A DNA stretch of 64,000 nucleotides from Balneola sp. (GTDB lineage Bacteria > Bacteroidota > Rhodothermia > Balneolales > Balneolaceae): contig JANQSE010000008.1 of assembly GCA_028284195.1 (NCBI GenBank), forward strand, positions 124,001-188,000, written 5' to 3'. Positions 62,616 to 64,000 of this stretch are shown here, one piece after another. Each line of letters starts with the position of its first letter. Positions within the stretch are counted from its first letter, which is position 1. Position numbers and translations under genes: made by a program. Below the pieces are notes generated by a model. That model made no database searches, had not been told where the DNA came from, and saw only the letters and a list, made by a program, of their open reading frames with translations.

Positions 62616-63731
62616 TTATTTAATAGCCATTACTTCTTTGAATGATTTTTCGAAATGGTCCATTTCTTTTTCAATACCGATTGTGATACGTACACAATTA
62701 GGAAGCCCAAATGCATTTATACGTCTAAGAATCACCCCTTTTTCTAACATTGCCTGTGTAAAATCTACCGCTTCCTGCTCTGTTTGCAAAATCATCATTA
62801 CCGAATTAGATATAGATTTTAAATATTGCACCCCGTGTTCTTCAAAAAATGAGTATAACCGTTCTTTTCCCGAATTAATCACTTCGATGCTTTTTTTCAG
62901 AAAATCTTCATCTTCATAAGCTGCCAGTGCTGCTGTCTGTGCAAGTGTTGTCGGTTCAAACGTGAGCTTTGTTTTAAGCAGGTTATTAATAATCTCTTCT
63001 CTGGCAATTCCATAACCAACCCTAAGACCGGCTAAGCCATAAGCTTTAGAGAAGGTTCTTAATACGATCACATTATCATGATCGTAATCCAACGCTTTTG
63101 GATAATCTTCTACATCTTTTGCAAACTCGTAATACGCTTCATCAGCAATAATCAACACATGGTCAGGAACCTGCTTTAAAAGCCACTCATATTCCTGTTT
63201 GTTGATGTAGGTACCAGTCGGATTATTCGGATTCGCGATATAGATCATCTTAGTATGCTCATCAATCGCGTTAACAATTGCTTTTACATCAAATCGGTAA
63301 TCAGAAGTAACAGGTATCTTCTTAAGATGGATGCCTCGTACTCCTGCCTGAACAAAAAAACCAACAAAAGTAACATTGGCTGTAATAGCATTTTGCTTGT
63401 TCAGAAAAAAGGTTCTGCACAGCATTGAAAGCAAACTCTCTGATCCGGCAGTAAGGATCACATTCTCATCTTTAACATTGTTTTTTTCAGCAATAGCTGC
63501 TCTCAGTTTTCTTGCCACAGGGTCCGGATAATCCTGGATGTTTTTGAAGGCTTCATTGATAGCGGCTTTTACCTTAGGGCTGCAACCTAACCTGTTTTCG
63601 TTGGAAGCTAGTTTCGCAATATATCTGGGATTATAAGTTTCAACTACCTCGGCTATAGTTTTCCCGGCTACATACCTGTTTAATTGCTCAATGTTTTTAG
63701 GCACCAACGACTGCAACGTATTCTCGATCAT
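62616..63731 (-). CDS. Histidinol-phosphate aminotransferase-like PLP enzyme
   Basis: 371 residues from the ATG at 63731; a TTG 18 codons earlier is rejected. Fold type I aminotransferase: KLASNENRLGCSPK near 41-54, YIANPNNPTGTY near 165, DEAYYEFA near 200 and the PLP-lysine in RTFSKAYGLAGLRVGYG near 226-242. The opening NIEQLNRYVAGKTIAEV and ASNENRLG fit HisC or its aromatic-aminotransferase relatives. A phenylalanine/tyrosine transamination role would suit the aromatic genes in the window, but histidine synthesis is equally possible. Followed by E1, 12 bp away. Confidence 0.87.
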   Translation of the reverse strand: MIENTLQSLVPKNIEQLNRYVAGKTIAEVVETYNPRYIAKLASNENRLGCSPKVKAAINEAFKNIQDYPDPVARKLRAAIAEKNNVKDENVILTAGSESLLSMLCRTFFLNKQNAITANVTFVGFFVQAGVRGIHLKKIPVTSDYRFDVKAIVNAIDEHTKMIYIANPNNPTGTYINKQEYEWLLKQVPDHVLIIADEAYYEFAKDVEDYPKALDYDHDNVIVLRTFSKAYGLAGLRVGYGIAREEIINNLLKTKLTFEPTTLAQTAALAAYEDEDFLKKSIEVINSGKERLYSFFEEHGVQYLKSISNSVMMILQTEQEAVDFTQAMLEKGVILRRINAFGLPNCVRITIGIEKEMDHFEKSFKEVMAIK

Positions 63732-63866
63732 AAATTTTTGTATCAAAGGGATGATAAGATATCCAGAAAAAGATGGCTTTCCCAAATCCCGATTAAGAAC
63801 TACAAAGTTAATGTTTTGTTACCAAAGAGCATTCCTTAACTTCGTAATAATTCTAAAAATTTAACT

Positions 63867-64000
63867 ATGAAAACAATAGTTGTTACAGGAGCCAGTAAAG
63901 GTATTGGCTATGAAACCTCTCTCAAGCTTTTAAATAAAGGGCATAAGATTATTGCCATCGCCAGGACGTCAAAAAAGCTTACTGCTTTACAAAAAGAATC
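63867..64000 (+). CDS. Short-chain dehydrogenase/reductase, N-terminal part (runs off the window)
   Basis: From the ATG at 63867 the frame stays open to the window end and reads KTIVVTGASKGIGYETSL, then KGHKIIAIARTSKKL. The TGASKGIG glycine motif and beta-alpha-beta start are the NAD(P) site of classical SDRs. Only 44 residues are visible, so substrate cannot be inferred. Divergent from the hisC-like gene. Confidence 0.85.
   Translation, partial: MKTIVVTGASKGIGYETSLKLLNKGHKIIAIARTSKKLTALQKE

Overview
The window looks like a chromosomal segment of a marine, heterotrophic Gram-negative bacterium of the Bacteroidota/Rhodothermota/Balneolota group. This is inferred from the moderately low GC, the many Sec-exported and outer-membrane beta-barrel proteins, the FadN-type beta-oxidation enzyme, fused E1 subunits, DUF3667 and four-helix-bundle proteins, and the intergenic palindromes typical of these phyla. 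No rRNA, phage, transposase or CRISPR array is visible. One tRNA (Leu-UAA) is present.

Layout. (1) 1-8.6 kb: an edge-cut UMF1-type transporter and TatD, then a peptidoglycan-recycling cluster: AmpG-like permease, secreted amidase, NamZ-type exo-muramidase, NagZ-type glucosaminidase and a GlcNAc-kinase-like protein. (2) 8.6-13.2 kb: a housekeeping run on the minus strand (RelA/SpoT, HU-like protein, RuvX, peptide deformylase, Fmt) whose last gene is the amino-sugar kinase. (3) 13.3-24.8 kb: two outer-membrane beta-barrels, tRNA-Leu, a broken gene remnant, a stand-alone receiver, a histidine kinase/OmpR-type regulator pair, an FMN reductase, RarA/MgsA, a class II CPD photolyase, a fatty-acid desaturase, PspC and small genes. 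(4) 24.8-33.6 kb: a fatty-acid beta-oxidation operon (acyl-CoA ligase, FadN, FadA, dienoyl-CoA-reductase-like SDR), a hotdog thioesterase and a second acyl-CoA ligase. (5) 33.6-37.6 kb: a frameshifted M24 peptidase and an M61 peptidase with a PDZ domain. (6) 37.7-52.5 kb: an aromatic-degradation island, with homogentisate dioxygenase and 4-hydroxyphenylpyruvate dioxygenase on the minus strand and, divergently, a phenylacetyl-CoA cluster paaA-B-C-D ... G-H-I-J-Y-[two unknown paralogues]-Z-enoyl-CoA hydratase-like. paaE and paaK are not in the window. (7) 52.6-64 kb: a TolB-propeller/amidohydrolase fusion, DUF3667, an AlkD-like repair protein, a Cys-rich lipoprotein with a small membrane protein, a sensor kinase, a fused 2-oxoacid dehydrogenase E1, a HisC-like aminotransferase and an edge-cut SDR.

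The main biological themes are recovery of cell-wall sugars, fatty-acid oxidation, and degradation of tyrosine and phenylalanine-type aromatics to central metabolites. The most unusual structure is a 390-bp element in the paa operon (46619-47008). It is a four-helix-bundle (23S-rRNA-intervening-sequence-type) gene bracketed by near-perfect 20-bp inverted repeats whose ends coincide exactly with the stop codon of paaI and the first base of the paaJ start codon. Shorter modular inverted repeats lie in other gaps of the same operon and of the beta-oxidation operon. They may be gene-less relatives. A tandem pair of uncharacterised paralogous small proteins translationally coupled to paaZ is the other strong candidate for new biology.
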